From assembly GCA_907164885.2 (NCBI GenBank), contig OU015496.1, forward strand, positions 182,797,374 through 182,861,373: a DNA stretch of 64,000 bases, given 5' to 3'. The notes under the pieces are model-generated. The model saw nothing but the letters and a program-made list of their open reading frames with translations, searched no databases and had not been told where the DNA came from. The stretch comes from Dolomedes plantarius (taxonomy: Eukaryota > Arthropoda > Arachnida > Araneae > Dolomedidae). Below, one piece after another: positions 11,540 through 23,273 of this stretch; positions within the stretch are counted from its first letter, which is position 1; each line of letters opens with the position of its first letter. Position numbers and translations under genes: made by a program.

Positions 11540-12990
11540 ATGGATTCGACATTCGAAGCCGGCAGCATGCTTTCCTTTCCAGATCGAGCGTTGGTGGTTG
11601 AACTTTTCTACAAGAATGGTGAATCCACAACTGTTGCATTGCGAAAGTTTCGCACGGAAAAAGGACTAAAGGTGCATTAAAGTTCTATTTCATTGAATGG
11701 GATACAGTCGAACCCCGTTATAGCGAACCTGGTATATAACGAACTCACGGATATGACGAACGAAAATTTTGGTCCCAACATTTTCCTATTGTACGTAATT
11801 TAATTATTATTGTGTCAATTTAATATCGATTTCATGTCAGTCAATTTAATTCATTAAAGATAATTTTTAATAGATTTTATCATCTTTTAATACATCATTA
11901 TTGAATACACATTGCAACTAATGAATTATACATTTTGTGAACTCTAGAATTTTTCTTAAAGGTTCGGATATAGCGAACCACCGGATAAAACGAACAAAAC
12001 ATTTGGTCCCTTGAAGTTCGTTATAACGGGGTTCGACTGTACTGAATTTAGTACGACGTTTTGAGGAAACGGGGAGTTTGGAGGATCGTCCACGAAGTGA
12101 CGGACCATCCTTGAGTGCGGACCGCGTCCATGTTGAACAAAGTGTCGTGGAAGATTTGGCAGCCGAGACATCAACGGAGAGTAGCAGTGCTCGTGAAGCT
12201 GGGAGAAGCACGGGGATTCCTGAAACGTCGATTCGACGTATTCTGCACGGAATGTTGAATCTGTATCCGCACAAAATCCAGGCACTTCACCAGTTATTAC
12301 CGGAAGATACAGATGCAAGGTATGCTACATGGGCTGTGGCACAAATGGAACGTAACCCACAATGGTTGCTGAACGAAATGTGAACAGGTGAAGCCCACTT
12401 TTCACTGCATAGTAACGTTAATGAGCAAAACAGTCATATCTGGGCGACGTCAAACCCTCGTGAGTACCTGAGCCAGCCACTGCATTTTCATCATGTGACT
12501 GTTTGGTGTGGTTTCACCGCGTCTGTTTCTCTGGGCCCTTTCTTTTTTGAAGACTCTTGTATCCGGCAGGAAACCCCTTATAGTCACCGCAGCACGGTAT
12601 CTTACGCTTTTGCGTGATCACGTTAAGCCTGCATTGCAGGAAAGACATACGTTACCTGTTGTCACCTTAATGCAAGATGGTGCCCCGTCACACATTTCAC
12701 GTGATGTGAAGACATTCCTGTTGGAATCTTTCACTGAAGACCGAGTGATAAGTCGCGGCTGTAAGGTTCAGCGGCCCTCACGATCACTAGACTTAACCCC
12801 GGTAGATTTTTGGTTGTAGGGATACTTAAAGTCTCGTGTGTACCGGGACTTTCCAACCACTTTGGAGGAACTGAAAATTGCCATTTGACATACAGTCGCT
12901 GCCATCGATGGGGACATGCTGCACTCCGCTGTAATGGGCGCAGTGACGCGCCTCACTTGTCTATCACCTTGTGCTGGTGGTAATGTTGAA
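11540..12990 (+). pseudogene. Mariner-like transposase, interrupted
   Basis: The reading frame opens at 11540 with MDSTFEAGSMLSFPDRALVV, a helix-turn-helix start, and is cut by the nested MITE. It resumes with LVRRFEETGSLEDRP and proceeds to WATSNPREYLSQPLHFHHVT and VWCGF. The motif expected as WTDEAHF reads stop-TGEAHF near 12382-12397, so the first catalytic Asp is Gly and the preceding Trp is a stop. The second Asp survives in LMQDGAPSHISRDV (about 12673) and the third in LDLTPVDFWL (about 12790-12817). It continues after a stop with GYLKSRVY and ends near GGNVEHLLF. It belongs to the same broad transposase group as the remnant at 1170-1395. It is inactive. Confidence 0.85.
11705..12039. 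mobile_element. Nested pogo-like MITE
   Basis: The termini are CAGTCGAACCCCGTTATA (11705) and its complement (ending 12039). TA duplications lie at 11703-11704 and 12040-12041. Further inverted blocks (GGTTCGGATATAGCGAACC-like) lie inside. There is no coding. The CAGTCGAACC start resembles pogo/Tigger termini. It splits the N-terminal domain of the mariner-like transposase, so it is younger than that element. Confidence 0.9.
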
Positions 12991-13251
12991 CATCTGTTAT
13001 TTTAAAATAAATGCAGTCTCACGTTATTGTGATCTGTTTGATTTTCTGTTTGTGTTTGCCTGATTTGCTTAAAACGTCTCAGTATGACGTGTGAGCGCCC
13101 TCTTTTGTAAACTTTTGTAAACTTTTTTTTTACATGGAAAAAAAATCCAATGTCCCTCTGATCCTATTGGCGCAAACAGAAAATTTTTCTGAGCATTACT
13201 TCTTTTATTTCGAATTTTTAAACTTTTCACGAATTTATGACGCATCCGGTA

Positions 13252-13566
13252 TATAGTATATAGATGAAATGACCCGAAATGGTCATCTCCCGAAAATACT
13301 GCAATCGAGGCTGTAACAAAAAGATTCCAAATCATAACGAATAACTGAAGTTTATTGACGAAACACAGCGGCACATCTTAATCACTTCGAGTCAGCCATC
13401 CTCTAAATCGTAGGGCGCGAAAATAGAATTAAATCAGAGAGAGGTTACCAGAATTGGCGGAGAAAGTTAGTATCGAAAGGCGAAGCATCTCGCCAAGGAG
13501 TCGGGAAGGTTACCAGATGAGAAAGGAAGTTTCAGAAAGGGCGATTATAGGTTATTACTAATGTTA
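13252..13566. other. Unassigned sequence
   Basis: Short unique interval between the mariner-like element and the CA/TA microsatellite; nothing recognisable. Confidence 0.4.
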
Positions 13567-13658
<92 letters not shown>

Positions 13659-13671
13659 GAGAGAGAGAGAG
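13567..13671. repeat. Compound (CA)n(TA)n(GA)n microsatellite
   Basis: Runs of CA (to about 13604), TA (to about 13654) and GA (13659-13671) in direct succession. Confidence 0.95.
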
Positions 13672-15958
13672 CTGCATTAATATATAGTCCATATAACAAG
13701 AAATATGCATAAATGATTCCTGTTTTAATATCTTCTCATCATCAGTTAAAATCGTGGTGCTTATATTTTCAAAAGGTACTCCTTCCTTTTATACCGTATA
13801 TTAGCTACCATTCGTAATCTCACCAATTCTTAACAGTCCATATAAGGGTCCTTATGGTTATTTATAAATCTAAATAGAGAATTCTTAAATGCACAACATT
13901 GTACTCGGAGACCTTTGAAAACTAAGCGTTCCTCAGACATCGGTGGGATAATTCAGTAATTAATAGAATGTTGGACTCCAGGGAAGCCAGGGTTCAACTC
14001 CGATCATTAGAGGTGAATAAACTAGTGCTAGACGATCAATAAAAAACTAAAAAAAAGTCCCTTCCGGAGAAATATATTAAACGCAAAGTAAAAAAAAAGA
14101 ACCTACACAGAGCTTCTGTGGAAGACACTTTAATCATTTTTATAATAAAGTTTTTCATTCAAACTTTTAAAAACAGTAACACATACCAATGCAAAATTTT
14201 TCTGCATAAATTTAAGCTATAAACTAATGGATAAAGTTATCAAAACGAAATAATTATACTTTCTGATAAAATTCATTGGGAAAAATCTAACTGTATGGCT
14301 AAGTCCTTATATTTTCAATTTTCTAACGTACCTTTATTAGAACAGCTTTGAATCAGTAGAAGCTGATCTTTTGAAAATATTTTATGAATGTTAGAAGTAT
14401 CGAATAATTTGAGGCATACACGCGGAAAGAAAAGGAGAAAAAGTATTATTTTTACTTGGTGGTGCCAATCTGGGGCCCATAAGTAAAGAAGGAACAGGAT
14501 TACGAAGAAACATCATCAAATTTGTGTGCTAACATTTTTGGGTCTATCTCATGGGTGTTTGGTTGAGTTTGATGGTCGATATGTTGTTTCCAAACTTCCT
14601 ACGCTGGAGGGAAAGTCTGCCAATCAACTCTAATTAACCAACCCTTTCCTGAAGATATACAAGATATATATTTGTCACCTTGGCAAAGGGGTAATGTATA
14701 TAGTATAAAGATCATTGACTATCATTTCTTCTGTTACTTTGGTTTTATTGGATGATTTGGAAATCGAGTTCTACTGAACCGGATATTGTAAAAAATAATA
14801 TTAAAAAAAATTTATTGGATGATATCGAGTTATGTTATCAGATTATTTAATTTTTCTGAAATCATCAAGCAATGAATGCAAGCTCTTTTTACACTGTTTG
14901 AAATAGAATAATTACTTTAATTTAAATAAACTTATAGCATTTAGGATTTACAGCGTACTTGTAAAATCTTAAGATAAAATTAAGTTTTCTACAAAAGTTC
15001 TTCCAAACGTTATATTTATTCGAATTTTTATGCTTATGTATATGTATATATGTATTATGTATTGTGTATATATGTATGTATGAGTGAGTGTAGGTGTGTA
15101 TATATGCATATTTACTCATATATATATATATGTGTGTGTGTGACTTTGCATAAATTTGTAAATATAACTGAAATATTTGGCAAATGATGCCAAATTACGA
15201 ACATGTGAAATAATTCTTCGAAACGTGAACTAACAAATTATATCAAATGTCGAAAAATTATGTGTGGGATGCTGTCTGCACTATGTGCACTAGCCTTATG
15301 ATATGATGTACATTTTTGTTAGTGGAAACAAATTTTCCGATACTTTTGAACATGAAATATAATTTTTTTCATTCTGATAAATTTATCATTTAGTTTCTAG
15401 CTTTAACAGATAAAACTAATTTTGTATTATTATGTGTGGAGCTTTTTAAAACTCTGAATGATAGATTTGGTTATAAGATGATTTCGACAGAAGATCTGTG
15501 CAAGTTATATATTTACCTTATGATTAATATACTTTTCTTCTGTTCTCCGTAAGTTTTTTTTTTCATCTTTCATTGATCGTCTAGTAATAGTTTATTCTCT
15601 TGTAATGACGGTCTACAATTATCAGAAGTTGAGACTTAACCTCTCAGTCTGCAATTCAATATTCTATTAAATACTGAATTCACCCACCACTGTGTGAGAA
15701 AATCCTGGTTTTCGCATGCCATTGCATATAGTGTTGTGCTTTTATGAATTCTCCACGTAGATTTATAAATAACCCTGATGTCCTCTATGGATTGCTAAGA
15801 AATGATGAGTTATTAGTAATGGTAGCTACTACAAGGCATAAAATGAAGGAGCATTTCTTCAGCACGGTTTTAATGGGTTTTTCTTTATGAATGTAGTGCA
15901 AACTCTTTAAAATTAATCATATACTATACTGAAATGTATACTTAGTTTAAAATACCAT
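13672..15958. other. AT-rich sequence with tRNA-like trace
   Basis: No gene can be supported. At 13942-14010 an A-box-like GGGATAATTCAGTAA is followed by a perfect B-box (GGTTCAACTCC, 13991-14001), consistent with a tRNA-derived SINE head. TATG-rich simple repeats occur at 15040-15140. Confidence 0.4.
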
Positions 15959-15961
15959 TGG

Positions 15962-16380
15962 CTGCTGTGTGCTAACCCTATCGGATTCGCTCATTTCAAT
16001 GTTAAACTATGGAGAAAATTCGTCTACTATTTACAGCTATATAAATGTCGATAATTCAATAAAAATGGTATTGTCAGATAGCCTGAACTTTTCTGCACCT
16101 TGCAACAGGATTCATTTTATATAAATTTTGATCACCAAAGGAATTTATGAGCGCTTAAAACACACTCTACCAGACTTTTCCCCGAATAATTTCAATTTAA
16201 AAATATTATTTGCATTTTTTTAAATAAAGGATAAATGCCCCAAGGTGTGAAATTTTTTCCTCTATTATGGAGTACAATTTTAAAAAAAATCTTTGAATTC
16301 TAGTCGAGAATCCTTGGACACATTTTCTCCATAGGTTAACATTGAGGTGAGCGGATCCAATAGGGTTCACATAGCAGCTT
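15962..16380. mobile_element. MITE family M1, copy 1
   Basis: Inverted termini of about 55 bp start GCTGCTGTGTGCTAACCC on the left and, on the right, the complement of GCTGCTATGTGAACCC, then share TTGGATTCGCTCACCTCAAT-like sequence. A second copy, in the opposite orientation, lies at 61048-61464 and is homologous through the interior. There is no coding. TTAA follows the right end in both copies. Confidence 0.75.
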
Positions 16381-17232
16381 TAATGATGAGTAAATCAAAA
16401 TATTGTGGTGGAAAATGCTTTTGATAGAGGGTGAAAAGTTAAGGTAAAGTTTTCTGAAGTGGCCGTTTTCTTCATGAGATAATGATTCATATTCAGTCAG
16501 TATACTTCAACACATTTAAACCAAGTAAAACAGATAAACTTCGAACAGAATATTCCAGCCTCATGACAGGGACTTTTTTAGAATGAGTTACAATTTTTTA
16601 CTCGAAGTATCTTCCAACAATATCCACAATGGCTGAAAAGGAAAGCGGGGAGGTAAGGGGAAGCCAGCAGAATTCTCGGGAGAGACAGAATTCGAATACC
16701 TCCCAAGAGGAGGGCTAGCCCCCGTCCATTCTTTCGAAACAGATGTAAAGTGGAAATATATACTTTTTGCCGCCAACAAAGTTTTCTTGCCACTTTGCTA
16801 GCTTTCTAAAGCGAATGTCGATATTCCTCTTGTAGTGGCCGCAAAGAATATATGTATATTTTTTTTTGCCTCTCGAAAAATATTCGGAGAGTTGGACAAA
16901 CGCACGAACTTTTTGGGGAGCATTTTTTTTTTTTATTATTCCGCATCTTTTTGTCGAAAATGTGTTTTGCACGAATAGAGTTTGCGAGCTTGCAATGTTG
17001 TCTGCTGAATAGGGAATATCTATGGCGTCTCTTGCAAAAGGAATAAAATGGCAATGAAATGTGAGAGGAATGGAATCTATTCCAAAGTGGCCTGTAAAAT
17101 TCTTAAGAACTGTTAGGCTGTGAATCGCAGTGGGATATGACATTAGGAGAACTTTGTTGTTCGATGTAGCATTGTCAGCGAATATATTGAGGTAGATACA
17201 TAATAATAATTTTGAGCACAAATATATATGTA
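16381..17232. other. Unassigned AT-rich sequence
   Basis: No domain is recognisable in the overlapping frames at 16578-17221 (both strands). No repeat seen. Confidence 0.4.
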
Positions 17233-17926
17233 CTAGCTGAAAGCCCGCGCTTCGCTACGGAGTACATTCAAATTAAATACAACGGTCAACTTATGCAATT
17301 TATGCCAAAAAATAAATATATATATTTATAATAAATGCGATGATCAATGTATACAATTGATGAAAAATATATATCTATCTATATATATATATTTATAAAA
17401 AAATCGTAAGGGATATGCATTTGTTTTGGATAATATCCAATCGTCTGCTGCATTAGAAAGAGAAAAAAATATTTTTTTTGTCTATTTAGTTGTTACGCAC
17501 GTGACGATAAATTTATTGAAAGTACCAGAAAAAGAAATCACGTGATCAGCATGTAATAAATTAAATTCTAAAAATTAATCTTTAAAAATTCACTAAAAAT
17601 CAGAAAATCAAGGTAAAGGTTCGAAAAAGATTTCATTTTGAAGGAATTTTTATGATCTTTCTTGTGATATAAATTTTATAACCCTCAATGCATTATTTTA
17701 AATGCAAACGTAAAAAAAGTTTAAAAAACAGCTTAAAAATTTAATTTTAAAAAATCTAAGAAGAATTTTTGAAAAATCTTTCTTTGTGCACCCCTACACT
17801 ATTAGAAGAATAGCCATGTAAATTTCAGCCCTTTAGGTCCACGGGTTGGTCTGTGCGTTGTATGTCAGTCAGTCAGTCAGTCAGTGAATGAATGAGTCAG
17901 TTACGGAACTGTTTTATATATATAGA
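17233..17926 (-). mobile_element. Helitron-like element B, non-autonomous, 694 bp
   Basis: On the minus strand it starts TCTATATATATAAAAC at 17926 and ends CTAG at 17233-17236, between host A and T and without target duplication. An imperfect GC-rich stem (CCGTAGCGAAGCGCGGG) lies just inside the 3' end. It is homologous through its length to element C (63057-63777) and in its middle to element A. There is no coding capacity. Confidence 0.75.
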
Positions 17927-18353
17927 TAACATCCCAAAGAACAGAGGTCTTCCGATGTTAGAGTTCCCAGTAAGTCAGTCATTCGAGAAGCCAAGAACTT
18001 GGTTTTCTCTAATGACTTTTAATCTTAAATGAGAATAACGCACTGCGTGCTTCGACGTTCAGGAATTTTTTTTTTAACTTTCTTGGTTATTCATGGATTA
18101 AAAAAGTTACATTAACATTAAAACAAATAATCATCGAAACTGAAACTTACTGATTTCTGCAAGTAAACATAGTTGTCTCTGGGAACATTAGATTGAAATA
18201 CGTTACAATCCGAGGTTGTTAGATAACTTTCTTCTCAAAGATTATTTAAAAACAAAAAAATAGCATAATGCCTACTACTGAGAATGCGTTTGGGATTTTT
18301 AATTGTCGATTGAAAGAGTTAGATAAAATTTGGTCTGAATTTATCATAATTAG
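17927..18353. other. Unassigned sequence
   Basis: Unique AT-rich DNA between Helitron-like element B and a TA tract; nothing recognisable. Confidence 0.4.
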
Positions 18354-18608
<255 letters not shown>

Positions 18609-19270
18609 ATTTGATTAAATATAGATTTTTTCCTATTCTATTTTTTATGTACTAAGTATATTTTATCAGACAATATTTTTAATTGACAGGATGTAGGCTA
18701 TATTTAATTTTTATTTAATCACGAGATCTCCTAAAATGAGAGATAAATTTTAGAACCTATGATAAAAGTTTTTTTATTCTTTTTTTTTTAATTCCTCCAA
18801 ATATAATTAAGAATATAAGGAAGAGGAATCTAAAGTCAACACGAAATGATGTGTTCAATTTAGGTCATCCAAATTTGAGACCACTTTCTCGCGCGATTTT
18901 TTTCTGACCTTCTTCTTTGCAAACTTTTTAGTTTGAGAGCTACTAAGGCTCGCAGAGTCATATTTATCATTTTTTTCTTCGTTTAAAATTTAATTGGAGA
19001 TCCAACCGCGGCTCCCTGATTATCACTAAGAAGTGCTGCTAATAAACATTATTGACCTACTTTATGATATATTATTATCTGATTACTATTGCTATTATCT
19101 GATTATTATACTGATCTGATCCACTATTATCTGATTACACTACTAATGTAAGTTTTGATCTCCTGTAATAAGCCTAACAAATTCTTTAGTTGAAAAAAAA
19201 TGCATTTGTGGGTATTTACAACATGGAACCAAAGGAGGAGTACATTTTTAATTCCTCGATTTATTTACAA
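18609..19270. other. Unassigned AT-rich sequence
   Basis: No coding. A short local repeat (ATTATCTGATTA-type words) occurs at 19070-19140. Confidence 0.4.
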
Positions 19271-19569
19271 CAGGCTTGCACAACATACGGCCCGCGGCCC
19301 GCATGTGGCTCGCCAGAACTCCTTCTGTAGCCCGCGAAGCCTTTAGTGAATACTCATAATATTATTAATCTAAAAAATACGGAATATTATTTTTAAATTT
19401 AAAGAAATTTTTAAGCAATGAATATTAATTTACTTTAAAAATAATCATTAATTTATTTTTTCGCAGATAAAATATTTTCCAATTTCCCATCTGTCCTATT
19501 TTCTTGCGGTCCGCAGCAGCCTTCTACACTATCTACCAATAAGTATTTGGACCCCTCTGATAGAAAAGA

Positions 19570-20705
19570 AAAAGGAAATTTATTCAGATTCAACAGCTGG
19601 TAGAGCCTCCCCGAGAGGCAGTTACAGCCTCAAAAGTTCTTGTATGACGGCTAGTGGTATTTTCTTCCACTCGGCTTGGAGAAGACATCCAAAATGGTAA
19701 GTCCCTTCACCGATTTTGGACGGTTATTGCACCCCTTAATTCGGCGATCCAACTCGTTCCAGAGATTCTCGATAGGGTTCAGGTCTGGGCTCAGGGCAGG
19801 TCAGTTCATTTGGTTGACCACATCGTCACCATACCAATCTATGGTGGACCTCGTAACATGACAGCTGGCGTTGTCGACCTGGAAGTAAGATGGGTCCAAC
19901 CCATAAAACTGCCACAACGTAGGAAGCCCGCTGTCATCTAAAATAGGGCAGAAGCGTTGGCGTAGAGTTTACCATGAATTGGAGCGATGCAAGGGTCCCA
20001 GTCCATACGAGGAGAAACATCCCCAGACCATAATTCCATCTCCACCGAACTTTACTGTGGGCAGACTCTGCCATCCGAACGGTAGAGGGGGAACCTTGAT
20101 TCGTTTCTCCAGAGAACCCATTTCCACTGATCTACGATCTACTTTCGACGTACTTTGCACCACATTAACCGAGCATCGCGGTTGGACTTTGTGATCAAAG
20201 TCTTATGGGCGGCAGCACGACCATGAAAATCAAGCAGATGTGCTTCCATGGTCTCTATCTTCCAGTTTCGTGGGTCTGCCGACTCGGGGCACATTCCGAT
20301 AATCACCGCTCACCTTCCACTTCTGAATCACATAGGCCACTGTCGATTTGGGGTAATTCAGCTCGCTAGATATGAGGCGGCGAAAGGCAAAGTGCTGTAA
20401 GTAAGTAAATCAAGTGGTGTAAGTCAAAAGAGTTTTACTGCAAAAACTACAAAAAATTCCACTCTAAATTGAACAAATTACAATTCATAATAATCATTTT
20501 AATAGTGCAAATAATAATTATTTGCAATTCCACTATAAATTGAACATGGAGATTACATTTTTGCCCTCAAATAAAAAAAGTTGAAAATGTGACTTACACC
20601 ACTTTGCCTTTCACCGCCTCATATGTCCCTTCAGGATCGGTCATTTCTGTGATACCCGATGATTACACCTTTCTCGAAATCAGATAACTCTGCACTTCGT
20701 GACAT
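19570..20705 (-). pseudogene. Tc1-like transposase, broken by a MITE and stops
   Basis: The minus strand begins at about 20705 with MSRSAELSDFEKGVIIGYH (first helix-turn-helix), then is interrupted by the MITE at 20373-20621. It resumes with ELNYPKSTVAYVIQKW and a GRP hinge. Downstream come KFGGDGIMVWGCFSSYGLGP, then VDNASCHVTRSTIDWYG with the second catalytic Asp, and PALSPDLNPIENLWNELDRR with the catalytic Glu (about 19770-19750). A stop replaces the Trp expected before PALSPDL. The first catalytic Asp motif is not seen and part of the centre is missing. It is inactive. Confidence 0.85.
20373..20621. mobile_element. TA-flanked MITE nested in the Tc1-like element
   Basis: The ends are TGAGGCGGCGAAAGGCAAAG and its near-perfect complement, with TA duplications at 20371-20372 and 20622-20623. 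The word GTGGTGTAAGTC recurs inside each arm. There is no coding. It is the innermost of three nested elements. Confidence 0.88.
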
Positions 20706-20883
20706 CTTGCATGCGACTAATGTCAATGTTGTTTCCTACATGATATTTAACGGCGGAGGGCGTGACGTATATCTGGACCACATATATTGCCATGTACATG
20801 GGGTCCAAATACTTATTGGTAGATAGTGTATAAAGTAATATGGTCCTCATCCCAATTCCAGTTGTGCAGGCCTAATCTACATT

Positions 20884-22139
20884 ATAAATAAAGAGAAAAT
20901 TTCTCCAAGAGAAGAGCAAAGAAGTAATACTATATGCACACATTTATAATTTTATAATATTACGCGAATATTAGTGAGGAGTCTCTCTTCAAAATTTTTA
21001 TTACAGGAGCACTCTTTAATTAAGCCGTAGCGGACCTCCAATATTTAGTAGGGGAACAGTGAGTTAGTCATTGGTGTTCAGAAGAAACTATATTTCGAGT
21101 TTGCCCCATCATGTATACGGCCCCCACTCGGACATTCTCCGCGTGTCCGCGGGCCCCATCTGCAGCCCCCATATCAGCGTAATATCGTTTGTGCAAGCCA
21201 TCGATACACACCCGTTGCCGCGGGGAGTCCCAAATGGAGCTGTTTCCTTTTGTTGAGCGGTGGAACAATCAAGCAATGCAAGCGGGCGGGAATTTTGTTG
21301 CTTGGTGTGGACCGGAATGAATGATTCGTGGTCATCGGGGAATTTCGGTGAGATATTCACCCCGAAATTTGTGTGCGTGTGAAAATGGAGCTAGAGCGTG
21401 TGAGGGGAAGGAAAATAGAAAACTGAAAATGGCCGCAGATTTTGAGGGCCTTAAAGCAAGCATATTCCTTATTTTTAGAATCGGGATTATTTTTTGCTCT
21501 TTTGTATTTGTAAAGAATTCAAAACATAAATAATTTGACTTCAAACATTTATCGTTTTAAAATGCCCTTCTCGTTCAAGATGCAATCACGTTCGAAAGAC
21601 AAAGTTGCTTGATCACAGCTTTTCGCACCAAGGAAATTGATTTATTTGATAATTTTTAGAACTTGATGAATGTATAAAACTTACCCCAAACTTTTCAGCG
21701 TGTGCTTGTATTAAAATCTAGCAAAAAAGAGAAGCAAAAGTCATAAAACTAATGAAGAATGCTAATTAGTAATTTCTCTGTTAACAGAGCTGGAGTTATC
21801 GTTAAACTGAATATTGTTTCTGCGAGAGATTTTCAAGATATGCACAATTTGGTACTAGACAGCATTAAAAAAATAGGAGAGAAAGAGGCAGAGGCAATAG
21901 TGTGTGTATATCCATAAACATACAAGTCAATTATGCATGAATTATTTATACTGAAAAACTCCTTACACGCATGATGAATAATGAAGTACGTAGCAGTTTT
22001 ATGTAGCAATTAGTAGCCAATAATTAATTCCTTTCCCATCCACCAAGTTTCTATTCTTGTAGATTGGGACTGAATTAAGACCAATAATCCTGTTTATGTT
22101 ATTCTGTTTCGTTTCTTAGATTTAATAATTTTCTAATAA
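20884..22139. other. Unassigned, with a GC-richer pocket
   Basis: No gene is supported. Position 21110-21250 is clearly GC-richer than its surroundings but has no recognisable protein or repeat. The frames there overlap on both strands. Confidence 0.35.
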
Positions 22140-22145
22140 TTTATA

Positions 22146-22204
<59 letters not shown>

Positions 22205-22233
22205 TATATATACTATATATATATGTGTGTGTG
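22140..22233. repeat. (TA)n/(TG)n tract
   Basis: TA repeat ending in a short TG run. Confidence 0.95.
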
Positions 22234-22669
22234 TGCAAGTAATATACTCATTACATCGCGTCCTTAAATTATAACCTGAAAGGTAAAAGTAGCTCACACT
22301 TACATGGCTGGAGCTAGACTCAGCCTGAAAGGAATAAAAATTAAATTTGGAGGCAGTCGGGCCGAATCGTTTATTAGAGCGACAAAAATACATCCGTTCA
22401 TTTCAGAAGAACGGCTCGAAATGAATATCATCTTTCAACATTAAACGAGAGAGGCGAGAGGAACACGTGAATATTATTTGTAGGGTCAGCAGATTTTGGG
22501 GCTCGCGATGCTAACCCACTCCTGAATTCTGTCATATACACGTGTAGAAATGCAAAGGCATGTGATTCATGGGAAGTTCTGTGGCTAAGGGTTTTAAAGC
22601 GAAAAATTAATATTTCTGGGGATTGGATTTAGGAAAGGGAATTTAAATGCTAGAATGCAGGGCATAATA

Positions 22670-22670
<1 letters not shown>
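22234..22670. other. Unassigned sequence
   Basis: Unique sequence between two TA tracts; nothing recognisable. Confidence 0.4.
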
Positions 22671-22732
<62 letters not shown>

Positions 22733-22760
22733 CGTATATTCACAGAGAGAGAGAGAGAGA
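22671..22760. repeat. (TA)n plus (GA)n tract
   Basis: TA repeat to about 22730, then a GA run at 22744-22760. Confidence 0.95.
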
Positions 22761-23154
22761 ATTTGTAACGTATTCACTGAATATTGGTTTTCCAGCAACA
22801 AGATATTTGTGGCGGTCAAAACGGACATTCAGTGAACTAAATTGAAAAGAAGATACATTGGCGACCGAATTAGGTGGCAAGAGTAAGCATCGGTAGATAT
22901 CATTTAGAGCAGTTTACAGTGATAATCCCCTAAAAAAATAAAAAAAATCTAAAAAAATTATAAGGTGACTTCCTGGAAGCTTATTAATGCAGGATAGCCC
23001 AAGAAGATTGCAGTTTTAAACTTGATCTCACTGAGAGTGTACGCGATTCCTGACTACTTTTTTTCTTTTAAATTTTTGTTTAAATTATACTATTTGCTGT
23101 GAGAGATCCTCATTCCGAATATAAGCATATTGAATTCTTCTTTTAGTAAGAACT
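22761..23154. other. Unassigned sequence
   Basis: AT-rich unique DNA; nothing recognisable. Confidence 0.4.
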
Positions 23155-23195
23155 TTCTCTCTCTCTCTCTTTCTATATCTATATCTATCTATCTA

Positions 23196-23271
<76 letters not shown>
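23155..23271. repeat. Compound (CT)n(TATC)n(TA)n microsatellite
   Basis: CT run, TATC run and TA run in succession. Confidence 0.95.

Positions 23272-23273
<2 letters not shown>

Larger units (their letters stand above)
11327..13249 (+). mobile_element. Mariner-like element with ~190-bp TIRs
   Basis: It begins CTGGATGCGTCATAAATTCG and ends with the complement. The inverted termini match over about 190 bp (11327-11516 and 13060-13249), and TA borders lie at 11325-11326 and 13250-13251. The 1923 bp include a nested 335-bp MITE. Without it the element is about 1.59 kb, a reasonable full length. The transposase runs on the plus strand. Confidence 0.9.
19527..20829 (-). mobile_element. Tc1-like element nested in the hAT-like element
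   Basis: The termini are CACTATCTACCAATAAGTAT and its complement, with exact TA borders (19525-19526, 20830-20831). The 1303 bp contain a 249-bp MITE. The termini are nearly identical over about 29 bp, which suggests moderate age. Confidence 0.92.
19271..20875. mobile_element. hAT-like element, split by a nested Tc1-like element
   Basis: The left end is CAGGCTTGCACAAC (19271) and the right end is the complement of TAGGCCTGCACAAC (ending 20875). The flanks ATTTACAA (19263-19270) and ATCTACAT (20876-20883) match at six of eight positions, as an aged 8-bp hAT target duplication would. Without the nested insert it is only about 300 bp, hence a non-autonomous element. There is no transposase. Confidence 0.65.
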
